A program made the position numbers and the translations under genes. From Acidobacteriota bacterium (GTDB lineage Bacteria; Acidobacteriota; Blastocatellia; Pyrinomonadales; Pyrinomonadaceae): DNA of 64,000 bases. The DNA is taken from positions 124,001-188,000 of the forward strand of contig JADKEF010000008.1 of NCBI GenBank assembly GCA_016718135.1, in the 5' to 3' direction. The notes beneath the pieces are model-generated. The model did no database searches. It was not told the DNA's origin and saw only the letters and a program-made list of their open reading frames with translations. This document shows, in pieces, positions 52,970-61,834 of the stretch; positions within the stretch are counted from its first letter, which is position 1, and every line of letters begins with the position of its first letter.

Positions 52970-53623
52970 ATGGGGAACAGGTTGGTTGAAAATCAGGTGT
53001 TGTTAGAAGGGTTGAACTGGCGTTACGCCACAAAAGCATACGATCCGACAAAGAAGGTATCCGATGCGGATTGGGCGACCATTGAGGCGGCGATCTCGCT
53101 GGCTCCATCGAGTTTCGGGATCCAGCCCTATAAGTTTATCGTGATCACCGATCCGGAGACTCGGGAAATGCTGAAACCCGCTGCCTACGGCCAGACGCCG
53201 ATCACCGATGCGTCGCACCTTGTTGCATTTGCTTACAAGAAGACACTGACTGACGGAGACATTGAGTATTTTGTGGAGCGTATCGCTGAGGTTCGCGGAG
53301 TTGGAACAGATACTCTGGCGGACTACGGCAACGTGATGAAGGGCTCAGCGAAGCGGGCGGTCGACGGGGGCTATGTTGAGACATGGAATTCCCGGCAGGC
53401 CTACATACCGCTCGGATTTCTCCTAGAGACGACGGCCTTGCTAGGTATCGATGCGACCCCAATGGAAGGCTTCGACGCGGCGAAATTCAACGGGATCCTT
53501 GGTTTGACCGACTATTCAGTGGTCGTTTTGGCGGCGGTCGGGTATCGCGATGCAGCCAACGATTGGCTCGCACCACTGGCAAAGGTCCGTAAGCCCGATG
53601 GGGAGATCATCGTTCGGATATGA
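52970..53623 (+). CDS. NAD(P)H-dependent nitroreductase family protein
   Basis: 217 residues, FMN flavoprotein that reduces quinones and nitro compounds. LNWRYATKAYDPTKKVSDAD at residue 12-31, LAPSSFGIQPYKFIVITDPE (FMN-binding) at 46-65, and the C-terminal GFDAAKFNGILGLTDYSVVV are the NfsB-type pattern. A ribosome site GAGGGGAAA precedes ATG 52970. It is the first effector behind the Rrf2 gene. Such reductases are commonly induced by Rrf2/YwnA-like sensors. Confidence 0.9.
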   Translation: MGNRLVENQVLLEGLNWRYATKAYDPTKKVSDADWATIEAAISLAPSSFGIQPYKFIVITDPETREMLKPAAYGQTPITDASHLVAFAYKKTLTDGDIEYFVERIAEVRGVGTDTLADYGNVMKGSAKRAVDGGYVETWNSRQAYIPLGFLLETTALLGIDATPMEGFDAAKFNGILGLTDYSVVVLAAVGYRDAANDWLAPLAKVRKPDGEIIVRI

Positions 53624-53650
53624 TCGCAAGTCTCAGTTATGGAGATAGGG

Positions 53651-53728
53651 ATGACTACATTTTTAGTGCAGTGGACACCGAGAGTGGTGGAGTATTTTAA
53701 GCTGATCGTGAGGTTCATGGGCCTCTGA
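53651..53728 (+). CDS. Candidate 25-residue peptide in redox operon
   Basis: ATG 53651 encodes MTTFLVQWTPRVVEYFKLIV followed by RFMGL. The ribosome site GGAG is 6 bases upstream. The peptide is amphipathic with mixed charge and could lie on a membrane. It occupies the otherwise empty gap between the nitroreductase and thioredoxin-like genes. No family recognised. Confidence 0.35.
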   Translation: MTTFLVQWTPRVVEYFKLIVRFMGL

Positions 53729-53741
53729 TCGAGGTATCGAG

Positions 53742-54356
53742 ATGGAAAAATATATTGAAAAGGCGATGACCTTCGCCGACTACGAGAAGCTAATTGACGA
53801 TCTACTTGCAGAAAATAAAACGACCGGGCTGAATCAGTCCGAGGCGATGGTTGGCTACGCTCGGCTAAATCGGCAGCGAATGGTGAGGCTTAAAAAGACG
53901 ATCGATCTTGATGAAACGGTACGTGCCTACATTCAGGCTAACCCTCGCCGGATGATCTGGCTGATAATCACCGAAGGCTGGTGCGGAGACGCCGCACAAA
54001 CCATTCCGGTCATCGAGAAAATTGCTGCGGAAAGCGATAAAATCAAAACGCGGTATATTTTACGTGATGGGAATCCGGAACTGATCGACCTCTTTCTTAC
54101 ACGCGGGGCACGTTCGACACCGAAGTTGATCGCTCTCGATGCAGAGACGCTCGAGGTGCTCGGTTCATGGGGGTCAAGGCCACAGGCTGCTCAGGATCTG
54201 TTTTCCAAAATGAAGGCCGACGGAACCGAGAAAGCCGTTATCCTCGAAGAAATACAGCGTTGGTATAACGCCGACAAAGGGCTATCGTTGCAGCACGAAT
54301 TTGTGGAGTTAATTGCCGAATGGAATGCGAAAGAGCGTGCGGCGGTTGCAAATTGA
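53742..54356 (+). CDS. Thioredoxin-like protein (single-Cys motif)
   Basis: 204 residues of the thioredoxin_9-like group. A helical N-terminus precedes the fold. The active-site region is WLIITEGWCGDAAQTIPVIE (Cys103, WCGD): it has one Cys only, so it lacks a dithiol CxxC and may work with glutathione or bacillithiol-like cofactors or as a chaperone. The cis-Pro is in ARSTPKLIALD. The TrxA gene downstream has a normal WCGPC. Confidence 0.8.
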   Translation: MEKYIEKAMTFADYEKLIDDLLAENKTTGLNQSEAMVGYARLNRQRMVRLKKTIDLDETVRAYIQANPRRMIWLIITEGWCGDAAQTIPVIEKIAAESDKIKTRYILRDGNPELIDLFLTRGARSTPKLIALDAETLEVLGSWGSRPQAAQDLFSKMKADGTEKAVILEEIQRWYNADKGLSLQHEFVELIAEWNAKERAAVAN

Positions 54357-54384
54357 ACAAATATTCTACACTTAGGAGACAAGG

Positions 54385-55071
54385 ATGAAGAGATTTTTGA
54401 CGCTATTTTTGACCAGCGTAGTTTTTACAGCGGCATGTGCCGACCCAGCGGCGAACAAGCCAAAGGCTGAGACCTCAGCTCCGTCGAATACGGCGAAGAG
54501 CTCTAACGCTCCAACCCTGACCGAGGCTGCAAAGCCGAGCGTTCTGGCAGATTTCAAGGCAGTCGGGACCGAGTTGGCGATCACACCGGAGAACTCGAAG
54601 GTTGAGTTTACGGGATCGAAGGTCACGGGCAAGCACGACGGCGGCTTTAAGATATTCAAGGGAATTATTGACCTGGTTGGCGACAAAGCCGAGACGAGCA
54701 AGGTGCTGGTCGATATCGACATGGCGTCGGTTTTCTCTGATTCGGATGGATTGACCAAGCACTTGCAGACAGGCGATTTCTTTGAAGTCGAGAAGTTCCC
54801 GAAGGCGTCATTCGTCTCGACTAGGATCGAGCCTGACGCCGCGAAAGGTGCTGGCAATTTCACTGTGACAGGCGACCTCGAAATGCGTGGCGTCAAGAAG
54901 TCGGTGAAGTTCCCGGCGACTATCACAGTCACTCCGGCAGACGTGGCTGTCAAGGCAGAGTTCTCGATCAACCGAAAGGATTTCGGAATCGTCTATGCCG
55001 GAAAGGCGGACGACCTGATCCGAGACGATGTGGTCATCAAACTCGACCTCAAGTCGGCTAAGAAAAAATGA
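54385..55071 (+). CDS. YceI family lipoprotein
   Basis: 228 residues. The signal MKRFLTLFLTSVVFTAAC ends in a lipobox-like Cys. After an Ala/Lys/Ser spacer the YceI beta-barrel begins (AITPENSKVEFTGSKVTGKH), with TGDFFEVEKFPKASFVST and GDLEMRGVKKSVKFPATITV strands. YceI proteins bind isoprenoid-type lipids. AGGAG precedes ATG 54385. The 3' end overlaps the next gene (ATGA). Confidence 0.9.
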   Translation: MKRFLTLFLTSVVFTAACADPAANKPKAETSAPSNTAKSSNAPTLTEAAKPSVLADFKAVGTELAITPENSKVEFTGSKVTGKHDGGFKIFKGIIDLVGDKAETSKVLVDIDMASVFSDSDGLTKHLQTGDFFEVEKFPKASFVSTRIEPDAAKGAGNFTVTGDLEMRGVKKSVKFPATITVTPADVAVKAEFSINRKDFGIVYAGKADDLIRDDVVIKLDLKSAKKK

Positions 55072-56084
55072 GAGCGTACGAGATACATGAATTTGGGATC
55101 GACAAGCTGAAACTTGTCGATCTTGAAACACCCGTCGCCGCTCCGGGACAGGTGCTGGTCAAATTTCACGCCGCGTCGCTGAATTATCGTGACGTAATGG
55201 TGGTCAGTGGAACGTACAATCCACGAATGAAGATGCCCGCGATACCGCTCTCAGACGGTGCCGGCGAGGTCGTATCGGTCGGCGAAGGCGTAGCTAAATG
55301 GCAACTTGGCGACCGCGTCATGCCGCTGTTTGCGCAGCAATGGTACGACGGTGAATCAAGCGAAGAGAAGCGTAAGACCTCGCTCGGAGCCGGGCCGCAG
55401 TGGCAGGGCGTCCTGCGTGAGTTTGGGACATTCGATCAGGAAAGCGTGGTGCGTATTCCGGCACACCTTTCTTACGAACAAGCCGCGACTTTGCCGTGCG
55501 CGGCTCTAACAGCGTGGAATGCTCTTCAAGTCTCGGGCCGCGTGCGTGCTGGCGAGACTGTGCTGACACTCGGAACGGGCGGTGTATCGGTTTTCGCTCT
55601 TCAGTTTGCCAAGATGGCAGGTGCTCGCGTTATCGCGACCTCCGGGAGTGATGCTAAACTAGCGAAGCTTCAGGAACTTGGAGCCGACGATACCATCAAT
55701 TATCGTACGCGTGAGGATTGGGATAAAGCGGTGCTGGAACTTACGGAACGGCGGGGAGTCGATCATGTGATCGAGGTCGGCGGAGCCGGGACACTTGCGA
55801 GATCGATCACGTCCGTACGCATCGCCGGACACGTTGCGATGATCGGAGCACTTACCGGGGCGGCGGGCTTTGATCCGATCACCGTCTTTATGAAGGCGAT
55901 CAAGTTGCAGGGGATTTTTGTCGGTTCGCGAGCGATGATGGAAGATATGCTAAGAGCCGTAGTTGAGAATAAGTTGATCCCGGTCGTGGATCGTATCTTT
56001 GGTTTCGATGAGGCAGCCAAGGCATTAACGTATATGTCGAGTGGGGCTCATTTTGGGAAAGTAGTCATTAAAATAGGGGAATAA
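55068..56084 (+). CDS. NAD(P)-dependent alcohol dehydrogenase/quinone reductase (MDR)
   Basis: 338 residues of the zinc-free medium-chain reductase type. FHAASLNYRDVMVVSGTYNP and IPLSDGAGEVVSVGEGVAKW lead to the nucleotide-binding GETVLTLGTGGVSVFALQFA with AGARVIATSGSDAKLAKL. The structural zinc cysteines are absent, as in quinone oxidoreductases (QOR). It probably reduces quinones or enones in the redox-stress run. It overlaps yceI by 4 bases. Confidence 0.9.
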   Translation: MRAYEIHEFGIDKLKLVDLETPVAAPGQVLVKFHAASLNYRDVMVVSGTYNPRMKMPAIPLSDGAGEVVSVGEGVAKWQLGDRVMPLFAQQWYDGESSEEKRKTSLGAGPQWQGVLREFGTFDQESVVRIPAHLSYEQAATLPCAALTAWNALQVSGRVRAGETVLTLGTGGVSVFALQFAKMAGARVIATSGSDAKLAKLQELGADDTINYRTREDWDKAVLELTERRGVDHVIEVGGAGTLARSITSVRIAGHVAMIGALTGAAGFDPITVFMKAIKLQGIFVGSRAMMEDMLRAVVENKLIPVVDRIFGFDEAAKALTYMSSGAHFGKVVIKIGE

Positions 56085-56089
56085 ACTTT

Positions 56090-56641
56090 ATGTCGAAGAA
56101 TATTTACGAGATTCCGGTGAGCCGTATCGACGGCAGCGAGACGACTTTGGCTGAATTTGAGGGGAAAGCCTTATTGTTGGTCAACGTTGCTTCAAAATGC
56201 GGCCTGACGCCGCAATACGAAGGACTTGAAAGTTTGTACAAAGAGTACAAGGACCAAGGGTTTGAGGTTCTCGGATTTCCAGCTAACAATTTTTTGGCAC
56301 AAGAGCCGGGAACTAATGAAGAGATATTGGATTTTTGTAAGTCGACATACGATGTTACATTCCCGCTTTTCCAGAAGATCTCCGTCAAGGGCGATGATCA
56401 GCATCCGCTGTATGGATTCTTGACTGCGGAAAAGGGCGAGGCCGATATTACAAACGGCTCGGCATTTGAGGAAAGACTGGCTGGCTTCGGCTCGGTCCGC
56501 GAGAATCCAAACGATCTACTGTGGAACTTTGAAAAGTTTCTGATCGGCAAAGACGGAACCATCGCCGCTCGCATCGCACCTGATGTGGCCGCTGATGACG
56601 AACGGGTTGTCTCGGCAGTTAAGGCAGAGATCGCGAAATAG
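56090..56641 (+). CDS. Glutathione peroxidase family protein
   Basis: 183 residues. The peroxidatic Cys is C37 in VNVASKCGLTPQYEGL. The Gln motif is in GFPANNFLAQEPGTNEEI (usual NQFxxQEP, with a variation), and the Trp in LLWNFEKFLIGKDG. Cys rather than selenocysteine here. Such enzymes usually take electrons from thioredoxin, and trxA lies directly downstream. Confidence 0.92.
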   Translation: MSKNIYEIPVSRIDGSETTLAEFEGKALLLVNVASKCGLTPQYEGLESLYKEYKDQGFEVLGFPANNFLAQEPGTNEEILDFCKSTYDVTFPLFQKISVKGDDQHPLYGFLTAEKGEADITNGSAFEERLAGFGSVRENPNDLLWNFEKFLIGKDGTIAARIAPDVAADDERVVSAVKAEIAK

Positions 56642-56740
56642 TTACGGCTTGGTTTACGCGGATCGCCCTGGATTTCGGTATGTTTGCGATACATATCGCG
56701 GCTGTTATAATTTTTTAGGTTTAGTGATCAGGAGATAAAA

Positions 56741-57067
56741 ATGGCACATTTTGCTAACGAAATAACGGATACAAATTTTGAGACTGATGTTTTGGGTTCA
56801 GACAAGCCGGTGCTTGTTGATTTTTGGGCCGAATGGTGTGGACCTTGTCGCATGATCGCCCCAACGGTCGAAGCCATTGCTGAAGAGTATAAGGACAAGG
56901 CGAGCGTGTACAAGATGAATGTTGACGAGAATATGAACGTACCGCAGCAGTTCGGTATTCGCGGCATTCCGACGTTGATCCTGTTTAAGGGTGGTCAGGA
57001 GCAGGAGCGCATCGTCGGAGCAGTCACGCGTGAAGCTATCGCTCGAGTCATTGAGAAATACGTTTAA
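56741..57067 (+). CDS. trxA: Thioredoxin
   Basis: 108 residues. The dithiol active site is C33-GP-C36 in FWAEWCGPCRMIAP. The cis-Pro is in IRGIPTLILFKGGQE. It is a standard protein disulfide reductase that would serve the preceding peroxidase, the ArsC reductase and others. A ribosome site GGAGA precedes ATG 56741, and a strong terminator follows. Confidence 0.97.
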   Translation: MAHFANEITDTNFETDVLGSDKPVLVDFWAEWCGPCRMIAPTVEAIAEEYKDKASVYKMNVDENMNVPQQFGIRGIPTLILFKGGQEQERIVGAVTREAIARVIEKYV

Positions 57068-57084
57068 CTGCTTCATCAAAAAGT

Positions 57085-57117
57085 AAAAAGGCCGGGGATT
57101 TGATCCCCGGCCTTTTT
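57085..57117. terminator. Bidirectional terminator after trxA
   Basis: AAAAGGCCGGGGAT and ATCCCCGGCCTTTTT form a long perfect stem around TTG. It separates trxA from the convergent FG-GAP gene. Confidence 0.92.
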
Positions 57118-57138
57118 GTTATTGATGATCTTGAACGA

Positions 57139-59259
57139 TTACTCACCGTGCAGATCATAGATCGAAGGCTGATCAGTTGCTAGTCCCCATCGCTGGAAAC
57201 GTACTGTCGTCGGCCCGGTCAGTGCGTAGAACATTGATCCGCCGGCCGGACGCCAGATCGCCGGATCTGTCTTACCATCGCCGTCATAGTCACCCTGTGA
57301 TTCGATGTCCGATCCGGCGACTCCCCAGGCGACGCGTGTGTCAGGTCCACCAGCACTCGGGCGATACCACCAGGCGATCGCTCCACCTTCGTTTCGTGTG
57401 ATCGCAAAATCGGTACGTCCATCGCCGTCATAGTCTCCGGGTACTGCACGGTCCGGTGAGGAACCGCTACCGATGCCGAACGAAGTATACGAGATCTGCG
57501 ACTGAGACGAGAACATGATGAACGTGTTTACACCGCCGATGTTGCGTGCAACAACCAGATCGTGCCTGCCGTCACCATCATAATCGCCGGGGACAGCAAA
57601 GTCACTCCCGGCTCCCCAAGCCTGTACAACCTGTACATTCTGGAGTGGGCCGCTGCTCGGGAATGTCCAGAAGAAGCTCTGGCTCGATGCTGTTGCACCC
57701 GCACGATAGATCGCAGGGTCATCTTTGCCGTCGCCTGAGTAGTCACCGACGATGGTTGGATCGTCACCCTGGAGGCCAAAGGTTACCTGCTGTAAGGTAC
57801 TGGTGCTGCTGCGAAGGATGAAGAATGCGGGGGTTCCGGTCGGACGCCAGAACGCGATATCGTCTTTTCCGTCGCCGTCAAAATCACCAGGAGTGATCAC
57901 ATCAGCATTTGTTCCCCACTGATTGACCGTGTGAGGATCGTTTGGCGTGCCCGAATTAAGGCTTGTGTACCAAGTCGTGACGCCGCCGGCACCACCCGAA
58001 CCGGGACGGACGATACCATAGTCGGAATCACCGTCGCCGTCAGTGTCGAATCGTGGAGTGTTCTTGCCGATCTGCCCCCGAATCTCACCACCCGCATTAG
58101 CCGCTGTGTGGATATTGAAATACCATAGGCCAGCCTTCATGTCGGCAACCTGAGCAGGCGTAACAGCAAAAGTTGAGTTAACTACCGAACCGGAAGCTGC
58201 AGCCGCCGGAGCGAGGTTGAAAATAACAGGGCCGTTAGCTGTTGTAGCCGCAGGACCGTGAATGTGGCCGGCCGTGGCATTTCCTGTTAGGCCGTTCCAA
58301 TAAACAGAGACTGTAATCTGAGTTTCAGCCGCATTGAGAGCCACACGGCCGTAGCCAAAGCCCGTTGTCGAGTTCGCCGGAACCTCATTCGCACCGCTCA
58401 GGCGGGCATTGAAAAGTTTCGGTCCGACTGCGGGGCCACCGCCACCGCCGCCAGCGATATCGGCCCACGCCGTTCCGACTCGGAGCCCATCCACAGTAAG
58501 CGCCGGAGCAGTTCCGGTGGTGCCTTGGCGGAGCGATACGGTTCCCGGGACGATATCAGCGGCAGTTACGTCGGTTGCCGTCGCCGTCGCAGCCGGTTCA
58601 GCCCCGCCCAACGCCGGATTAACAAACAAGACGCAAGTATCGTTGGTATCTCCCGCAACTATCGTGTACTTCACCACCAAAAGGTGGGTCGTATTTAACG
58701 CATAGCTAAATGGCGTAAACGTTACCTCGCTCGTGCTGGCTTTCGAAATTCCGAACGAAACGTTGTTTGAGCCATCCCTCTTTGCAAAGGTACGGCATCT
58801 GAAGGCCGTACCGACCGGATCAGCCCCGATGTGGAAAAAATACCCGCCCGCAGGGTCGGCCGATGCTTCAGAAAGGTTGACCATTGCCGATGCATAAACG
58901 GTGCCCGACGACTGGGGGGCATACGGACGGCTTGCATCCTCACCAGTGGTGCCCATCACGACTGCATTGCCGATTGCCGAGCCTGCGTATCCTGTATACG
59001 TCAACCCTGGAGCGGACGTTACCATTGGATTCGTTCCGGTTCCGCTATATACAGTCCAACCGTTTGCTGAAATAAGACTTCCTGCCGCATAGGTGAAGTC
59101 CTCGGTAAGTAGCACCGATTCAGGAGATCGAACGCTGTCGTCTGTAGATTCAAATGTGGTGTCGGAACGTTCTTCCTGGGCCGACGCTATGTCTGCAAAA
59201 TTCAAGCCGGTTACTATAGCGAGTGCCAGAACCAAGCCAAAGATGGTAAATCTCTTCAT
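57139..59259 (-). CDS. Secreted protein with CHRD and FG-GAP/VCBS repeats
   Basis: 706 residues. The signal peptide MKRFTIFGLVLALAIVTGLN ends near SAQ. Residues 40-255 are beta-rich (lectin-like, unassigned). A CHRD domain follows (about 265-385: LFNARLSGANEVPANSTTGF, HIHGPAATTANGPVIFN, GLWYFNIHTAANAGGEIRGQ). FG-GAP-like repeats fill 390-706, with many DxDGDxxxD calcium motifs (FDTDGDGDSDYGIVRP, GDFDGDGKDDIAFWRPTG, GDYDGDGRHDLVVAR). Probably extracellular and calcium-binding. ATG 59259 gives the signal peptide; a longer frame to 59793 is not one. Confidence 0.85.
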   Translation of the reverse strand: MKRFTIFGLVLALAIVTGLNFADIASAQEERSDTTFESTDDSVRSPESVLLTEDFTYAAGSLISANGWTVYSGTGTNPMVTSAPGLTYTGYAGSAIGNAVVMGTTGEDASRPYAPQSSGTVYASAMVNLSEASADPAGGYFFHIGADPVGTAFRCRTFAKRDGSNNVSFGISKASTSEVTFTPFSYALNTTHLLVVKYTIVAGDTNDTCVLFVNPALGGAEPAATATATDVTAADIVPGTVSLRQGTTGTAPALTVDGLRVGTAWADIAGGGGGGPAVGPKLFNARLSGANEVPANSTTGFGYGRVALNAAETQITVSVYWNGLTGNATAGHIHGPAATTANGPVIFNLAPAAAASGSVVNSTFAVTPAQVADMKAGLWYFNIHTAANAGGEIRGQIGKNTPRFDTDGDGDSDYGIVRPGSGGAGGVTTWYTSLNSGTPNDPHTVNQWGTNADVITPGDFDGDGKDDIAFWRPTGTPAFFILRSSTSTLQQVTFGLQGDDPTIVGDYSGDGKDDPAIYRAGATASSQSFFWTFPSSGPLQNVQVVQAWGAGSDFAVPGDYDGDGRHDLVVARNIGGVNTFIMFSSQSQISYTSFGIGSGSSPDRAVPGDYDGDGRTDFAITRNEGGAIAWWYRPSAGGPDTRVAWGVAGSDIESQGDYDGDGKTDPAIWRPAGGSMFYALTGPTTVRFQRWGLATDQPSIYDLHGE

Positions 59260-59337
59260 TACTTCAAATCTCCTCATACGGTATATAGCTACTGAGATCA
59301 TACTGGCGTACGATGACGACAGCCGCAAATTCCTCAA

Positions 59338-59353
59338 TGTCTGTAAACAGACA
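59338..59353. promoter_or_regulatory. Inverted repeat in divergent gap
   Basis: TGTCTGT and ACAGACA are perfectly inverted around AA, within the 222-base gap between the divergent FG-GAP and VWA genes. It could be an operator. The rest of the gap holds only promoters I cannot place. Confidence 0.35.
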
Positions 59354-59481
59354 AGCTTTTCAAGAAAGTGTCTTCTAAAATGTACCACACCCGCTCCCCG
59401 AAACCATACTAAAGTTGCGCTTTTTTCATCGAGCACTCTCAAATTTTTGTTACAATCGGAAAACGCCATGAGGTATCTGGA

Positions 59482-60589
59482 ATGAAAATAACCTTCTGCC
59501 TTTTGCTCTCCTTTCTTGTCCCGGTATGGGGTTCGACCCTTTGCGCTCAGGACAAGAAGCCGGGCGAGACGGACGAAGTGATTCGCGTCGAGACTCAATT
59601 GGTTGACGTCCCGGTTGCTGTCACGAACTCTGCAGGAGTGCCTCTTCGCGGGTTGAAGGCGAGTAATTTCGTAGTTTACGAGGATGGGAAGCCCCAGGAG
59701 ATCGTCGACTTTTCGACGGCCTCGGAACCGTTTGAGGTAGCGTTGGTATTGGATACGTCGGGATCCACGCGCAACGATCTCCAACTGATTCAACGTGCGG
59801 CGGCTGATTTTATCGCGAGTCTCCGACCCGGCGACCGGGTCGCTTTGATCGCCTACAATACGGACCGCAAAGATGGGGCAGCGTTTGCTGCGAGCGAGAT
59901 ACTTTCACGCCTGACCGACGACCGAAACGTACTAAAAGCCGCGGTCGAACGCGTGCGCACGAGCAATGGCACGCCCTATTACGACTCTTTAATCCAGGTA
60001 GCAGAAAAGATCTTTGCACAACGGCCTTCGGAGGCGTTTCGCGGGCGCCGTGCGTTGGTGGCTCTGACCGATGGGGTTGATTCGACTAGTGCTTTCGATT
60101 TTTCCTTAGCCAAAAGTGAACTCAATGACCTCGGGATCATCTCATTTTTTATCAAGGTAGATACGCGAGAATTTTTTGAAGAAAATTTGCTTGGGGACTG
60201 CGAGCAGGCGATGAGGTTTTCGACTGAGCAGATGCGGCGATACTACCGCAGTATCGCCTCGAAGCCAAGGATGGAGAAGGCGACAAATTTTTGCCAACTC
60301 GGTGATTTTGAACGGCTCGCTATAAGCAGACGTCTCTATGAGGTGGCTGACAACGAGATGAATGAACTAGCGAAACTTCGGGCGGGCGGGTTTTTCCCGT
60401 CGGCGACCTGTCGGAAGCCAGAAACGCATTCAAACGCGTCGCCGAAGAGATCGGAACGAAATACACGATCGGATATTCGCCGAGCAATGACAAAAAAGAC
60501 GGTACCTATCGAAAGATAAGAGTCGAAGTGAAAGGCCTGCCCGCAGGAACACTGGTGCGGTCGCGCGAGGATACACCGCTACCCGGTAA
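59482..60589 (+). CDS. VWA domain protein (acidobacterial VWFA-related type), two frameshifts
   Basis: Exported (MKITFCLLLSFLVPVWGSTL). A short beta domain (IRVETQLVDVPVAVTNSAGV, LKASNFVVYEDGKPQEIVDF) precedes the VWA fold with the MIDAS DTSGSTRN and later ALTDGVDS. This matches the VWFA-related domain common in Acidobacteria. Two missing bases break the end: near 60377-60379 (AKL should continue SGGRVFPVGDLSEA) and near 60568-60571 (SRE should become REGYTATR, stop 60587). The repaired protein is about 370 residues. Without repair the frame ends at 60519. Both are probably consensus errors. Confidence 0.8.
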
Positions 60590-60611
60590 AGAAACCGCTG
60601 TACTCTTCCTG

Positions 60612-60642
60612 ATTCGTGTTGCCTGTGGCATTCGTGGCAAAA
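60612..60642. repeat. Half palindromic repeat R14 (CACGAAT family)
   Basis: ATTCGTGTTGCCTGTGGCAT then TCGTGGCAAAA is one arm of the R4-type element. It lies between the repaired VWA stop and the deoB start (60650). Confidence 0.55.
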
Positions 60643-60649
60643 TTGTTTT

Positions 60650-61825
60650 ATGGCAACGAAATTTAAGCGCATTTGTTTGATCGTTCTTGACAGTGCCGGT
60701 ATTGGTGAGATGCCGGACGCGGCGGATTGGGGAGACGCGGGTGCTAACACTCTCGGGCACATTTTTGAATCACGGTCCGTGAACGTTCCCAATCTCCGGG
60801 CGATGGGATTGGGGAACATAACTCATTTGAAAGGGCTTGCACCAGTCGACGCTCCTAAAGGTTCGTTCGGAAAATGCACGCTTAAATCAGACGGAAAGGA
60901 CACCACGACGGGCCATTGGGAGATGGCTGGGATCATCTTGAAACAAGGTTTTCCGAAGTTTCCCGAGGGGTTTCCGCCCCGCATAATTGATGAATTTGTT
61001 CGTCAGGCGAATGTGCCGGGTGTCCTAGGCAATCTCCCAGCGAGCGGGACCGAGATCATTAAGGAACTCGGTGAAGAGCATCTCTCAACCGGCAAACCGA
61101 TCGTTTACACATCGGCAGACAGCGTTTTTCAGATCGCTGCTCACGAGGAGATCGTGCCGATCGACCGTCTTTACGAGATGTGCGAGATCGCTCGGAAGAT
61201 ACTTCACGGTGATGACGAAGTCGCTCGTGTGATCGCAAGGCCGTTTTTGGGTTCGGCCGCAGACAATTTCAAACGCACCGAGAATCGACACGATTATGCT
61301 GTACCGCCGCCGGCCGGAAATTTGCTTCCGCTGCTGAAGGATAAAGGGTTGGACGTTGTTTGTATCGGTAAGATAGCGTCGATTTACGACGGAATGGGCG
61401 TTACGGAAGACCTCACGGCAAAGAATAATGACCAGATCATAGATGTGACGATCGAGGCATTAAATGCTGATTCGCACGGGTTGATCTTTAGTAATCTAGT
61501 TGATTTTGACATGCTCTACGGCCATCGTCGCGATACCGAAGGGTATGCGAAGGCTCTTGAGCATTTTGATTCGCGACTTCCAGAGATCGTCGATGCCCTA
61601 AACGATGACGACCTGCTGATAATGACTGCCGACCATGGCAACGACCCGAGCTTTCCCGGCTCCGATCACACTCGCGAATACGTTCCTTTGCTAGTTTACG
61701 GCAAGACCGCGAATGCCGGAGTCGAACTCGGCACACGTCAGTCGCTCTCCGATATTGGGCAGACAGTTGCGGAGAATTTCGGGCTACACATTGCTGATGG
61801 CGTCGGCTTTTTGTCCGACCTGTAG
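60650..61825 (+). CDS. deoB: Phosphopentomutase
   Basis: 391 residues. It converts ribose and deoxyribose 1-phosphate to the 5-phosphates in nucleoside salvage. It belongs to the alkaline phosphatase superfamily: the metal-binding Asp is in ICLIVLDSAGIGEMPDAADW, the catalytic Thr in DGKDTTTGHWEMAG (residues 84-97), and later metal ligands in VDFDMLYGHRRD and LIMTADHGNDPSFPGSDHTR. Length is standard. No other nucleoside-salvage gene is adjacent. Confidence 0.96.
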   Translation: MATKFKRICLIVLDSAGIGEMPDAADWGDAGANTLGHIFESRSVNVPNLRAMGLGNITHLKGLAPVDAPKGSFGKCTLKSDGKDTTTGHWEMAGIILKQGFPKFPEGFPPRIIDEFVRQANVPGVLGNLPASGTEIIKELGEEHLSTGKPIVYTSADSVFQIAAHEEIVPIDRLYEMCEIARKILHGDDEVARVIARPFLGSAADNFKRTENRHDYAVPPPAGNLLPLLKDKGLDVVCIGKIASIYDGMGVTEDLTAKNNDQIIDVTIEALNADSHGLIFSNLVDFDMLYGHRRDTEGYAKALEHFDSRLPEIVDALNDDDLLIMTADHGNDPSFPGSDHTREYVPLLVYGKTANAGVELGTRQSLSDIGQTVAENFGLHIADGVGFLSDL

Positions 61826-61834
61826 GCTGCCTTT

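Noticed and set aside
57139..59793. 884-residue version of the FG-GAP protein
   Set aside because: The first 178 residues are not a signal peptide and overlap the divergent VWA gene; ATG 59259 gives a good signal.
60590..60680. Extension of the VWA protein into deoB
   Set aside because: Repairing a second missing base gives a family-like end (REGYTATR) at 60589, before the half repeat and the deoB start.
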